Shown here piece by piece: positions 1 to 6,008 of a stretch of DNA of 6,787 nucleotides. The notes beneath the pieces were generated by a model, which worked only from the letters and a program-made list of their open reading frames with translations, was not told the origin of the DNA and did no database searches. Origin of the DNA: Candidatus Falkowiibacteriota bacterium (GTDB lineage: Bacteria; Patescibacteriota; Patescibacteriia; Patescibacteriales; WJLG01). The translations under genes were made by a program, and so were the position numbers. The stretch lies in contig WJLG01000013.1 of assembly GCA_014728685.1 (NCBI GenBank), forward strand, positions 1 to 6,787. Reading direction: 5' to 3'. The first letter of the stretch is position 1. Each line of letters opens with the position of its first letter.

Positions 1-52
1 AAACCAAAAACAATAACAAAATCAGGAAAGTTTTTGTGATCTTCCTAATCAT
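1..52 (-). CDS. Start of an exported or membrane protein (partial, 3' end outside window)
   Basis: An ATG at 52-50 opens a frame that stays open to the window edge (17 full codons). The peptide reads MIRKITKTFLILLLFLV: a short basic n-region (R3, K4, K7) followed by an unbroken hydrophobic core, the layout of a Sec signal peptide or N-terminal membrane anchor. An in-frame TGA at 61-59 lies just upstream, so this ATG is the first possible standard start. No Shine-Dalgarno sequence precedes it; the leader before the ATG is A/T only over about ten bases, as for most other genes here. The gene is co-oriented with the large exported protein to its right but separated from it by an intrinsic terminator, so it probably has its own promoter. 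What the mature protein does cannot be seen. A chance frame of this length is possible, but the signal-peptide composition argues against it. Confidence 0.65.
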   Translation of the reverse strand, partial: MIRKITKTFLILLLFLV

Positions 53-68
53 TAAAATTCAAAATTAT

Positions 69-93
69 CCGTAGTAAAATTATCATTTTACGG
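69..93 (-). repeat. Imperfect hairpin in the leader of the left-edge gene
   Basis: CCG (69-71) and TAAAAT (75-80) pair with ATTTTA (85-90) and CGG (91-93) around a TATC loop, with a three-base bulge (TAG, 72-74). On the minus strand the hairpin ends 16 bases before the ATG at 52. It could modulate translation or transcript stability of that gene, or act as a weak attenuator, since the sequence after it is AT-rich but has no clean U-run. Function is inference only. Confidence 0.4.
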
Positions 94-106
94 ACTTTGA
101 CAGCTA

Positions 107-124
107 TAGTTATAGCTATAACTA
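107..124. promoter_or_regulatory. 18-base perfect palindrome, possible operator
   Basis: TAGTTATAGCTATAACTA reads the same on both strands, with no mismatch and no spacer. It overlaps a second inverted repeat (AGCTATA-GT-TATAGCT, 102-117). It directly abuts the -10-like hexamer at 125-130 of a minus-strand promoter candidate, so it would cover the transcription start. That placement suits a dimeric repressor site. The surroundings are very AT-rich, which makes AT palindromes more likely by chance. Confidence 0.4.
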
Positions 125-153
125 ATAATACTATACTATAAAAAAATATGCAA
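125..153 (-). promoter_or_regulatory. Candidate promoter for the left-edge gene
   Basis: On the minus strand TTGCAT (153-148, three of six consensus bases) is followed after 17 bases by TATTAT (130-125, five of six). Initiation would fall near 118, inside the palindrome at 107-124, giving a leader of about 65 bases to the ATG at 52. The -35 match is weak and AT-rich DNA yields many -10-like hexamers, so this is a tentative call supported mainly by position and spacing. Confidence 0.3.
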
Positions 154-198
154 TTTTTATAAATAATTTTAAAGCAAAAATTCGCAAAAATCATTTAT

Positions 199-231
199 AA
201 AAAAAGGTCGCGATAAATAACCGCGATCCTT
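199..231 (-). terminator. Intrinsic terminator of the 590-residue exported protein gene
   Basis: On the minus strand AAGG-A-TCGCG (231-222) pairs with CGCGA-CCTT (212-204): a nine-pair, GC-rich stem with one bulged A and a nine-base loop. It is followed by a run of seven U (205-199). It lies about 29 bases after the stop codon at 261. It stands out sharply as a GC island in AT-rich spacer. On the plus strand the same hairpin is followed only by an interrupted T-rich stretch, so it may work weakly in the other direction. Confidence 0.88.
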
Positions 232-260
232 CTTATTTTATGAAAAATGTCGTTTTTATA

Positions 261-2033
261 CTAATTCCAATTACCATCTGCATCCTCTGTAGCAGAGAAA
301 GTATTCACACCATAATAATTTCCGGAAATAGTACCCAAAGGAACTTGTATGCCCCAATAAATTATATCGGAAAGATCACTTTGGTTTGTCGGTCTGGCTA
401 TATCAACATTCAAATTTAGGCCGGGCGATGACGAAGCTGTCAGATCAGTACCGGAGCCATAGGTGAAAGTTGAGGTAGAGAATTCCTGATTCTCGACACC
501 AATAAGCGACGGTCCAACCCAACTTTCCAAAAGATCATCACCGTAAAGCTCGGTATCAAGAGGAGTATTGCCATAATTTATCACCGTTGTCGAGGCATTC
601 CATGAACCCGTATTACCATTTGAATCCACCACTCCAAAATCTATCTGAACCTCAGTTACATCCAAAGCGGCCGCTGAAACCACTTCTACTCCATTTAAGG
701 TAGTATAACTGCTGGAGGTCGAAACGGAATTATCATCCGTTGCCGTGATCTTGGCATACCAAGACATGGCATCATAGCCTCCACCGACTCCGGCATCAGT
801 CGGAATGGTATGGAAAGCAAAAGTAGTGGAACAGGTATAGGTAGCGGTTGGATCATCCGCACCAGTACAACTGGACAAAGTGCAAGAGCTAACAGTATAG
901 CAATCATTATCATCAGCCGAGCAATCAGAACCGCCGGCCACGCCGGAAAGATACATAGTACTGGTCGCCCCATTAAGATCTGTACAACCGTTCTGATCGG
1001 TGACTGAGTTGGTGGTAGCCGCAACTTCAACCTCGGAAGCACCCTTGATATTCAAATTGATATCAGATCCGCTATTCAAAGACACAGTACCGACACCGAT
1101 AGACGGGGAAACATTGATGATAGTATAATTACTGGAAACCGAGCTGGTCGCTTCCAGGTCGTGCCAATCATAAACAAAGGCATAATATGTATAGGCTTGA
1201 TCCGGAGTCGGAGCCGTATCCGTATAATTGCAAGAAACATTCGGAGAAGTCGATGATCCGGTGCAAATAGTAGTAGCATCACAACCAGCTCCTAAGGTGA
1301 AACTGTTGGTCGTACATACATAAAGCGTCATCTCATCAGCTCCGCCCTCAGTATCACCGTCAGTTACACTGGCTTCAATGGTAAAAGTTCCTCCCGGCTC
1401 TTGATTATCCACAGTAGTACTGACGCTTGCAAGAGATGGATGATGATTAACATAAACCGGACTGCCGGAAGCAACACCAACCCCCTGATTAGCATCAGAA
1501 CAACCGGGGGTGGTAGGATGATCATCACAGACAAAAGCATACCACTCCTGAGTTTCAGAGCCAGGGTCTGTTAGGTTATTATAAGTACAACTTATTTGCG
1601 AACCGCTGGTGGTGGTAGCTGAAATACACAGTTGACTTCCACCGCCGCCGCAGGTTGGAGGATTACCGCCGGTCACACTAGCCGAAGAGGCGGTGCAAAT
1701 TATCAAATAATAAGGATCTCCTTCCGGATCTGTTCCTGTGCCCTTGAAACTAATACTATCTCCGATATTGACCGGTGAGGTCGAAGCCGAAGCCGGATCT
1801 TCTTCCGGTTCATCACCGGTATCAAAATAAGGAGCTGCATTCCTAACCTCTACCGTAGTCGTGGCTGTATCCGCCTGAACCTCGTGTCCAATATTGAATA
1901 TCCCTTTATCATTTCCCGGAATAAAATCAAAATTTATATTAAAAGAAAACCCAACCACAAGTGAGCTTATTAAACACAAAGACATTATCCAAGGAAACGT
2001 CCTTTGAACTTTTCTCTTGATTATTTTGCCCAT
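261..2033 (-). CDS. Large exported Cys/Thr/Ser-rich modular surface protein
   Basis: This 590-residue protein starts at ATG 2033 and ends at TAG 263-261. Residues 1-12 are basic and 13-31 hydrophobic, a signal peptide or anchor; a possible cleavage site after VQA (residues 52-54) is rather far from the core, so cleavage is uncertain. The rest is acidic and rich in T, S, G and C. Three related modules follow, about 66-196, 197-307 and 308-447. They share a spaced Cys cluster, an SC-x-Y-like strand and an aromatic YYAFV / WYAFV / WYAKI strand before an Asp-rich loop, suggesting Ig- or cadherin/PKD-like beta sandwiches. Cys counts per module are 6, 4 and 6. Residues 455-590 lack Cys and form a different domain with the pattern WGIQVP-GTISGNYYG-NTFSA near the end. 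There is no C-terminal membrane span and no LPxTG. The gene has its own promoter and terminator. A surface adhesin, layer or appendage protein is plausible, but no specific function can be assigned. Confidence 0.9.
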   Translation of the reverse strand: MGKIIKRKVQRTFPWIMSLCLISSLVVGFSFNINFDFIPGNDKGIFNIGHEVQADTATTTVEVRNAAPYFDTGDEPEEDPASASTSPVNIGDSISFKGTGTDPEGDPYYLIICTASSASVTGGNPPTCGGGGSQLCISATTTSGSQISCTYNNLTDPGSETQEWYAFVCDDHPTTPGCSDANQGVGVASGSPVYVNHHPSLASVSTTVDNQEPGGTFTIEASVTDGDTEGGADEMTLYVCTTNSFTLGAGCDATTICTGSSTSPNVSCNYTDTAPTPDQAYTYYAFVYDWHDLEATSSVSSNYTIINVSPSIGVGTVSLNSGSDINLNIKGASEVEVAATTNSVTDQNGCTDLNGATSTMYLSGVAGGSDCSADDNDCYTVSSCTLSSCTGADDPTATYTCSTTFAFHTIPTDAGVGGGYDAMSWYAKITATDDNSVSTSSSYTTLNGVEVVSAAALDVTEVQIDFGVVDSNGNTGSWNASTTVINYGNTPLDTELYGDDLLESWVGPSLIGVENQEFSTSTFTYGSGTDLTASSSPGLNLNVDIARPTNQSDLSDIIYWGIQVPLGTISGNYYGVNTFSATEDADGNWN

Positions 2034-2052
2034 ATTTAAATAGTATTACAAC

Positions 2053-2061
2053 TTATCCACA
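2053..2061 (+). promoter_or_regulatory. Consensus DnaA-box nonamer (TTATCCACA)
   Basis: TTATCCACA is the E. coli-type DnaA-box consensus. It sits in the predicted 5' leader of the exported protein gene, about 14-22 bases after the expected transcription start. A second identical copy in the same orientation lies inside the gene at 1405-1413. There is no box cluster and no DNA-unwinding-type repeat set, so this is not an origin. A regulatory DnaA site is possible, and chance remains a good explanation. Confidence 0.25.
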
Positions 2062-2081
2062 GCCTTTCTCTGATTATCTTT

Positions 2082-2110
2082 ATTATACCATATTTTAATA
2101 ATCGAACCAA
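2082..2110 (-). promoter_or_regulatory. Extended -10 promoter for the exported protein gene
   Basis: On the minus strand TTGGTT (2110-2105) is followed by a 17-base spacer and a perfect TATAAT (2087-2082) that is preceded by TGG, giving the extended -10 form TGnTATAAT. Initiation should fall near 2075, leaving a leader of about 42 bases to the ATG at 2033. The leader has no Shine-Dalgarno motif close to the start codon. This is the best sigma-70-type match in the window. Confidence 0.75.
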
Positions 2111-2182
2111 GACATAAAGGTCATACAGCACATACTACATAACAAATAATAAATTTCCTCAAAGACGATGTCGATACTAAAT

Positions 2183-2788
2183 TCAAACTTGGTAATAATA
2201 TACCTTATTATCCCTTTTATCCTCATCACGGCTGGTTCTTACAACTTTTTTGCCTCGGTTAAATATCCTGGACCAATGCATCTTTTCTTTCAATTCTATG
2301 GTCTTAAAAGGCTCCATATAGGGAATGACAAAACCGTTGCTTATGATCAAGGCATTGGGTTTGGTATCTATCTTCAATCTTCTCTGAATATCCCTGACGT
2401 CTTTCAAGCTTAAATAACAATAAACAACGTCAGCTTGGCTGATATTGATCCAGTAATAATCACTTTTAAGCACCTTAATGCGACTCTTCTTTAAAAAGAC
2501 CTGTATCTTGGTAGCCAAATAAGAGCAAAGAGAATCTTCAACTCCTACTAATCTCAGATCAGGATAATGCTCCTCCAGGGACATTAAAAAACCGGAGCTA
2601 CCGCCCCCTAAAGAGTAAACTATAGCGTCTTTTTTTATCCTGGTTTCCTTGATTATTTTTTTCATTTCTTCTTTGCGGCTGGGAAAAAAGGGTGAAAAAC
2701 CATAAAACAAAACCTGATAAACCATAAACAGGATAAAAAGAAGGATTAGTGATAAGGCTACTGATTGGATTATCAAAGAAAAGGACAT
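2183..2788 (-). CDS. Membrane-anchored methyltransferase-fold protein, FAM173-like
   Basis: This is a 201-residue protein with ATG at 2788-2786 and TGA at 2185-2183 (an in-frame TAG follows two codons later). Residues 4-29 form one hydrophobic span. The basic stretch from R38 onward predicts that the rest faces the cytoplasm. The order of elements matches the FAM173 (ATPSCKMT/ANTKMT) type of class I SAM-dependent methyltransferase: a PSRKEEMKKII helix, then VYSLGGGSSGF (57-67) at the glycine-loop position, an acidic residue E84 in LVGVE at the end of strand 2, an ADVVYCYLS strand (119-127), and a late strand with IISNGFVIP. In active family members the loop normally reads DLGSGDGR; here both Asp positions are Ser and the second Gly of GDG is also Ser, so SAM binding may be changed or lost. 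Eukaryotic members methylate lysines of membrane proteins; applying that here is inference. It is the last gene of the operon, 12 bases after the preceding stop, without a visible ribosome binding site. Confidence 0.75.
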   Translation of the reverse strand: MSFSLIIQSVALSLILLFILFMVYQVLFYGFSPFFPSRKEEMKKIIKETRIKKDAIVYSLGGGSSGFLMSLEEHYPDLRLVGVEDSLCSYLATKIQVFLKKSRIKVLKSDYYWINISQADVVYCYLSLKDVRDIQRRLKIDTKPNALIISNGFVIPYMEPFKTIELKEKMHWSRIFNRGKKVVRTSRDEDKRDNKVYYYQV

Positions 2789-2800
2789 TTTGAAAAAATA

Positions 2801-3439
2801 TTAAAAAGTCTTGAAATATTTATTTATCATCTCTTGACAATCAATGGTCATCCTCTCGAATTTGATGCCAAGGTCGCTGTCTTCTTCGTAAGGATGCTGA
2901 TCATATATTTTATACACAAAAGTATAGGTTTCATCTTCTCGTTTGACCCTTTTGTTCTTATCGATCTCTTTTTCCCCTTTTTCAAGGTTGGATAATTCTC
3001 CCAGGCTTACCATCTTTATATGAAAGATAGGAGTGGTTCTTTCAGCGTCTTCTATATATATAAAGGAAGCTGTATTGTCCTTTTCCGAGATCCTATAGTT
3101 ACCCTCCCAATAGTCCGGCATGGCCAAACTGGCACGTATCGGCTTGGATAGAAAGAAAGAGATCCTTGATTTCGGCGCTTTTTCTATTTTCTCCACTCTT
3201 TCTTGCCTGATCTTTTCTACTCTGGCCTTCTCTTGGGCCTCCTTTTTCTCGTCTTGCCTGGATATATACCCTCTAATAAATATAATGTAGACCAAGATCA
3301 AAATAATAGTAGCCAGGATCGAATAGAATATCTTGCGATCGCGGGCATCTTTGACCTTGAAGGCTCTCTCCAGGTTATTCTTTAATTTAATGGATCCATC
3401 CTTAGCGCGAGCGATCGCTTTTTTTACATTCTCTTTCAT
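2801..3439 (-). CDS. Single-span membrane protein with coiled coil and outer domain
   Basis: I do not recognise a named family for this 212-residue protein. Residues 1-36 are strongly basic (13 K/R against 5 D/E), 37-55 form one membrane span, and 56-90 are a charged, K/E/R-rich helix likely to be a coiled coil. Residues 93-212 form a globular domain containing LAMPDYWEGNYRI (105-117), a strand-rich middle and a C-terminal helix ending in MINKYFKTF. The positive-inside rule places the N-terminus in the cytoplasm and the globular domain outside. The outer domain vaguely recalls PsbP-like or other small lipoprotein-type beta domains with a 'Pxx.WEGxY' strand, but this is only an impression. The gene lies 33 bases after the permease stop and 12 bases before the methyltransferase-like gene, so it is probably translated from the same transcript. 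A role as transporter accessory or stalk protein is an inference from context. The ATG at 3439 is preceded by a pure A/T leader with no Shine-Dalgarno motif. Confidence 0.82.
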   Translation of the reverse strand: MKENVKKAIARAKDGSIKLKNNLERAFKVKDARDRKIFYSILATIILILVYIIFIRGYISRQDEKKEAQEKARVEKIRQERVEKIEKAPKSRISFFLSKPIRASLAMPDYWEGNYRISEKDNTASFIYIEDAERTTPIFHIKMVSLGELSNLEKGEKEIDKNKRVKREDETYTFVYKIYDQHPYEEDSDLGIKFERMTIDCQEMINKYFKTF

Positions 3440-3472
3440 ATTTTTTAATTTATATAATTATTAAAAAACTTA

Positions 3473-4666
3473 TTAACTGTATCTGATAGCATCCAAGGGA
3501 TTCAAGGTCGATGCTCGCCTTGATGGGAAAAAACCGGTCAAAACCCCTAGAAATGCGGAAAATATGATCATAAAAACCAGAAAGAATATAGGAAATGAAA
3601 ATATATCTATCGGCTGTCCGCCCATACGCGAAGCCACAGCGCTCAATAAAAAATTAGCTGAGGTACCGCTAATAACACCAATAGCCACCCCGGACAAACC
3701 GCCAAAAAACCCCATCAATAAGGCTTCGGAAAGGAATAATATCATAATAGTAAGATTGGAAGCCCCGATCGTACGCATAATTCCTATTTCCTTGGTCCTC
3801 TCCAAGAGAGTAACTGTCATGGTGTTGAACATTCCGATAGCAGACACTATCAAAGCTATGCCGCCGAAGATAGCCAAGGTCACTTGAACGCCCTGGAAGA
3901 TCTTATTGGCCTGTTCGACCGTTTTTGACAATGAATTGACCAAAAACCCTTTTTCCAAAAAGATAGCTTCTGTCGGATCTATATCATCGCTGGTCGTCAC
4001 CTTGACCCTGGCTCTTTCATAAAAAGGTATAACGAATTGCGAAGACATATCCTCCAGGGAGGCATAAACATACAAAGAAGTTTCATCCTCGACTATTCCT
4101 TTGACATAATATTGTTTATTTAAGGGAACTTCTCTGGTGGTGCCGTCTTTAGCCGGAACTATAACTTTAAAATTGACCGCTTTGCCCATAACATCTGCCG
4201 GCTCCATCTCAAAAAGCTTCAATATTGCCGAGGAAAGTATCACTTTATTCTTTTCGCCTTTCTCAAAAAATTCACCTTCTGAAAGCCTGACGCCGGCATA
4301 CCCGAAATAAGAAGGCTCCACCCCCCTGATCATAACACTACCGGTCAAATTCTCGAATGTGATCGAAGAATTAAAGGTAGCTAGGGGCGATACATCATCA
4401 ACCGCGGGTACTTGTCTGAATTCTTGGATCTTTTCATCATCAATGACCAACACTTGTGAAGGCGGAGTGACCACATCCAAAGAAAGCATCGCTTCTCCGA
4501 AAACGATCTTTTCCAACAGTATCTTCTGCAATCCATAGCCAAGGCCGACCAAAATAACGACCGCGCTAATACCGACTCCGATACCCAATATCGTAAGCCA
4601 GGTTCTCATCGGCCTGGTCCTAAACATCCTGGTAGCTAATTTGATAGTATCATTGAATGATATCAT
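3473..4666 (-). CDS. MacB/FtsX-type ABC transporter permease
   Basis: At 397 residues this has the complete MacB/LolC-like permease layout. There is a short cytoplasmic N-terminal helix, then TM1 at about 23-44. An extracytoplasmic MacB_PCD-like domain follows at about 45-258, with VMIRGVEPSYF (111-121) near its middle, a hallmark of this domain. TM2 lies at about 261-283, TM3 at about 304-333 and TM4 at about 355-380. The cytoplasmic loop LLERTKEIGIMRTIGAS (287-303) is the classic coupling segment that contacts the ATPase, and the tail SRRASTLNPLDAIRY (382-396) is the usual family ending. The family works by mechanotransmission: ATP-driven movement is passed to the outer domain to export or release peptides, lipoproteins or lipids, or to regulate cell-wall enzymes, rather than by threading a substrate through the membrane. 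The substrate cannot be inferred here. It starts 22 bases after the ATPase stop with no Shine-Dalgarno motif. A dimer with two copies of the upstream ATPase is expected. Confidence 0.95.
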   Translation of the reverse strand: MISFNDTIKLATRMFRTRPMRTWLTILGIGVGISAVVILVGLGYGLQKILLEKIVFGEAMLSLDVVTPPSQVLVIDDEKIQEFRQVPAVDDVSPLATFNSSITFENLTGSVMIRGVEPSYFGYAGVRLSEGEFFEKGEKNKVILSSAILKLFEMEPADVMGKAVNFKVIVPAKDGTTREVPLNKQYYVKGIVEDETSLYVYASLEDMSSQFVIPFYERARVKVTTSDDIDPTEAIFLEKGFLVNSLSKTVEQANKIFQGVQVTLAIFGGIALIVSAIGMFNTMTVTLLERTKEIGIMRTIGASNLTIMILFLSEALLMGFFGGLSGVAIGVISGTSANFLLSAVASRMGGQPIDIFSFPIFFLVFMIIFSAFLGVLTGFFPSRRASTLNPLDAIRYS

Positions 4667-4688
4667 ATATTTGTTTTATTATGTGGCA

Positions 4689-6005
4689 TTATCTCTCGTG
4701 TATATCCACGCCTTGGGTCAATAATTTCTCTAAGTATCTTATGATGTTCTCTCTATCATCCTTGCTCAAACCAATGCCTCCATCTTCCTTCGAGGATTCC
4801 AATATCGAGCTGAATTTCTCTCTTCTGATTATACCGGCCACCCTATTTTTGACCGCTTCTTTCAATCTCATCTTCTGGGTCCTTCCAAGCTCTATCTTGG
4901 CCTCTGTTATTATATAATTAAGAAGCTCTGTCACCAGCTTATCTTCTCTATTATAGAAAGTTCCTTGATTCTGGCGGCGTCTATATCTTCTAACTTCTTC
5001 GGATTGCCTGACTATCTGATCTATCTTTTCCGCAATGACCTTAGCCCTTTCTTCGTCCAGGGCTACACCGCCTTGCTGGGTGGGGGCTAACAACTTTTTC
5101 AAAAAGAAAGTTTTATTTATTTTTCTCTCCAATATTTCGCGGACCGTATTTTCCAAATTATTGATCTGCATAAAAGTCAGATCCTGGGTCAGGTAATTAA
5201 CAACGCTTTTAACCTTCAATTCTTCGGGTGGAGCATAGGGAAACATTTTGGCTAAAAGCTCCATCTCGGTGACCAATATCTTCTGTTTGTCGAACTTGGC
5301 TATCTGTTTTCTGTCCGGATTAGGGACTATGCGCATCAAACGACCGTCTTTTATATAGATGACCCTATGCACCCAATGGAGCTGGGAGGCATTGTGAGTG
5401 ATCATGATAATGGTTTTCTTTTCAATACGACTGATATCATCCAACGAGTGCATAACCTGGTCGGATGATTTGGAATCCAAATTACCGGTCGGTTCGTCGG
5501 CTAAAATAATATCCGGATTATTAACCAAGGATCTGGAAACCGAAACTCTTTGCATCTGTCCGCCGGAGAGCAGGGTCGGAAAACTATCTGCCTTTTCTCC
5601 CAAGCCGAAACGATTCAAAAGCTCCATTCCCCTTTTTCTTCTCTTTCCCGGAGAAACGCCCATGAATATCTGCGGCAAGGTCACATTATCTATAACCGAT
5701 AAGGAATCTATCAAATAAAAAGCCTGGTAGATGATCCCGATGGACTTGGATTGATAGTAAACCATTTCTTCCGGAGAAAAAGTGTAAGGATTCTCGCCCT
5801 TGACCAATAATTCTCCGGCCGATGGCTTTAAAATTCCCAGGATCGAATAGAACAATGTTGATTTTCCGCAGCCTGAGGGCCCGAAAAAGGCCACGAACTC
5901 GCCCGGATATATTTCCAAACTAAAATCACTGGTGGCTTTGAACTCATTCTTTTTGCCCAGATTATAAGTGATGTCTACGTTTTTGGATTGAATTACTGGA
6001 TCCAT
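4689..6005 (-). CDS. ABC transporter ATPase, LolD/MacB class, with a duplicated C-terminal extension
   Basis: The 438-residue protein begins with a complete nucleotide-binding domain: Walker A GPSGCGKST (42-50), Q-loop at Q94, signature LSGGQ (146-150) followed by MQRVSVSRSL, Walker B IILADEP (166-172) with catalytic E171, D-loop GNLD (174-177) and switch H204. All catalytic positions are intact, so it should hydrolyse ATP and drive the permease encoded next. The domain ends near residue 230, the usual full length of this class. The remaining ~205 residues are a charged helical extension containing two related units at about 268-334 and 361-431, separated by an Arg-rich linker (RRYRRRQ, 339-345). 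The extension has no family name that I can recognise. ATG 6005-6003 is preceded by GGAGG at 6020-6016 with a ten-base spacer, the only clear Shine-Dalgarno motif in the operon, and the gene starts three bases after the FN3 gene stop, implying translational coupling. Confidence 0.95.
   Translation of the reverse strand: MDPVIQSKNVDITYNLGKKNEFKATSDFSLEIYPGEFVAFFGPSGCGKSTLFYSILGILKPSAGELLVKGENPYTFSPEEMVYYQSKSIGIIYQAFYLIDSLSVIDNVTLPQIFMGVSPGKRRKRGMELLNRFGLGEKADSFPTLLSGGQMQRVSVSRSLVNNPDIILADEPTGNLDSKSSDQVMHSLDDISRIEKKTIIMITHNASQLHWVHRVIYIKDGRLMRIVPNPDRKQIAKFDKQKILVTEMELLAKMFPYAPPEELKVKSVVNYLTQDLTFMQINNLENTVREILERKINKTFFLKKLLAPTQQGGVALDEERAKVIAEKIDQIVRQSEEVRRYRRRQNQGTFYNREDKLVTELLNYIITEAKIELGRTQKMRLKEAVKNRVAGIIRREKFSSILESSKEDGGIGLSKDDRENIIRYLEKLLTQGVDIHER
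4713..4925 (-). repeat. Helical unit B of the ATPase tail (residues 361-431)
   Basis: This is the second of two protein-level repeats. It runs from LLNYI (361-365) through LKEAV (381-385), F398, DGGIGLS (408-414) and R418 to LEKLLTQ (425-431). These line up with VVNYL, LENTV, F300 or F301, QGGVALD, R320 and IDQIVRQ of unit A. Unit B has about four more residues before the Gly-Gly turn. The similarity is visible in protein, not as a DNA repeat, so the duplication is old. Confidence 0.6.
5004..5204 (-). repeat. Helical unit A of the ATPase tail (residues 268-334)
   Basis: This is the first of two protein-level repeats: VVNYL (268-272), LENTV (284-288), a helix ending in FF (300-301), LKKLL, then QGGVALD (311-317) and a final helix ending IDQIVRQ (328-334). 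The shared pattern is helix, helix, conserved Gly-Gly-hydrophobic turn, helix. It suggests a small all-helical docking or dimerisation domain present twice. Confidence 0.6.
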
Positions 6006-6008
6006 ATA

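Larger units (their letters stand above)
2034..2182. other. Spacer between the transporter operon and the exported protein gene
   Basis: This 149-base AT-rich spacer carries the promoter at 2082-2110 and a consensus DnaA-box-like nonamer at 2053-2061. I see no hairpin followed by a U-run after the TGA at 2185-2183, so the upstream operon may read through. No small gene is visible. Confidence 0.6.

Noticed and set aside
97..129. Perfect TTGACA (97-102) on the plus strand, possibly the promoter of a ~100-base RNA ending at the hairpin near 231
   Set aside because: At the usual 16-18 base spacing the best -10 candidate (ACTAAT) is poor, and the plus-strand T-tract after the hairpin is interrupted. 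A small RNA is not supported by sequence alone.
695..1282. Out-of-frame minus-strand and antisense plus-strand open frames within the exported protein gene
   Set aside because: Low-complexity shadows of the Thr/Ser/Cys-rich coding sequence, rich in Leu, Ile and Arg with no domain pattern.
2053..2061. Chromosomal origin in the 2034-2182 spacer
   Set aside because: There is only one DnaA-box nonamer, with no cluster, no AT-rich repeat array and no dnaA or dnaN gene nearby.
2177..2185. UGA recoding (as in Gracilibacteria/Absconditabacteria) extending the methyltransferase-like gene
   Set aside because: A TAG follows two codons after the TGA and the other genes end in TAA or TAG with no internal TGA needed, so the standard code fits.
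2168..2413. Open frame on the plus strand at the end of the methyltransferase-like gene
   Set aside because: It overlaps the 3' half of a gene with recognisable fold motifs and has no convincing start signal.
3564..3887. Open frame on the plus strand inside the permease gene
   Set aside because: Antisense shadow of a conserved MacB/FtsX permease. It has no recognisable domain or ribosome binding site.
5398..5718. Open frame on the plus strand inside the ABC ATPase gene
   Set aside because: It lies opposite the Walker B and signature region of a clear ATPase; the product resembles no protein family.
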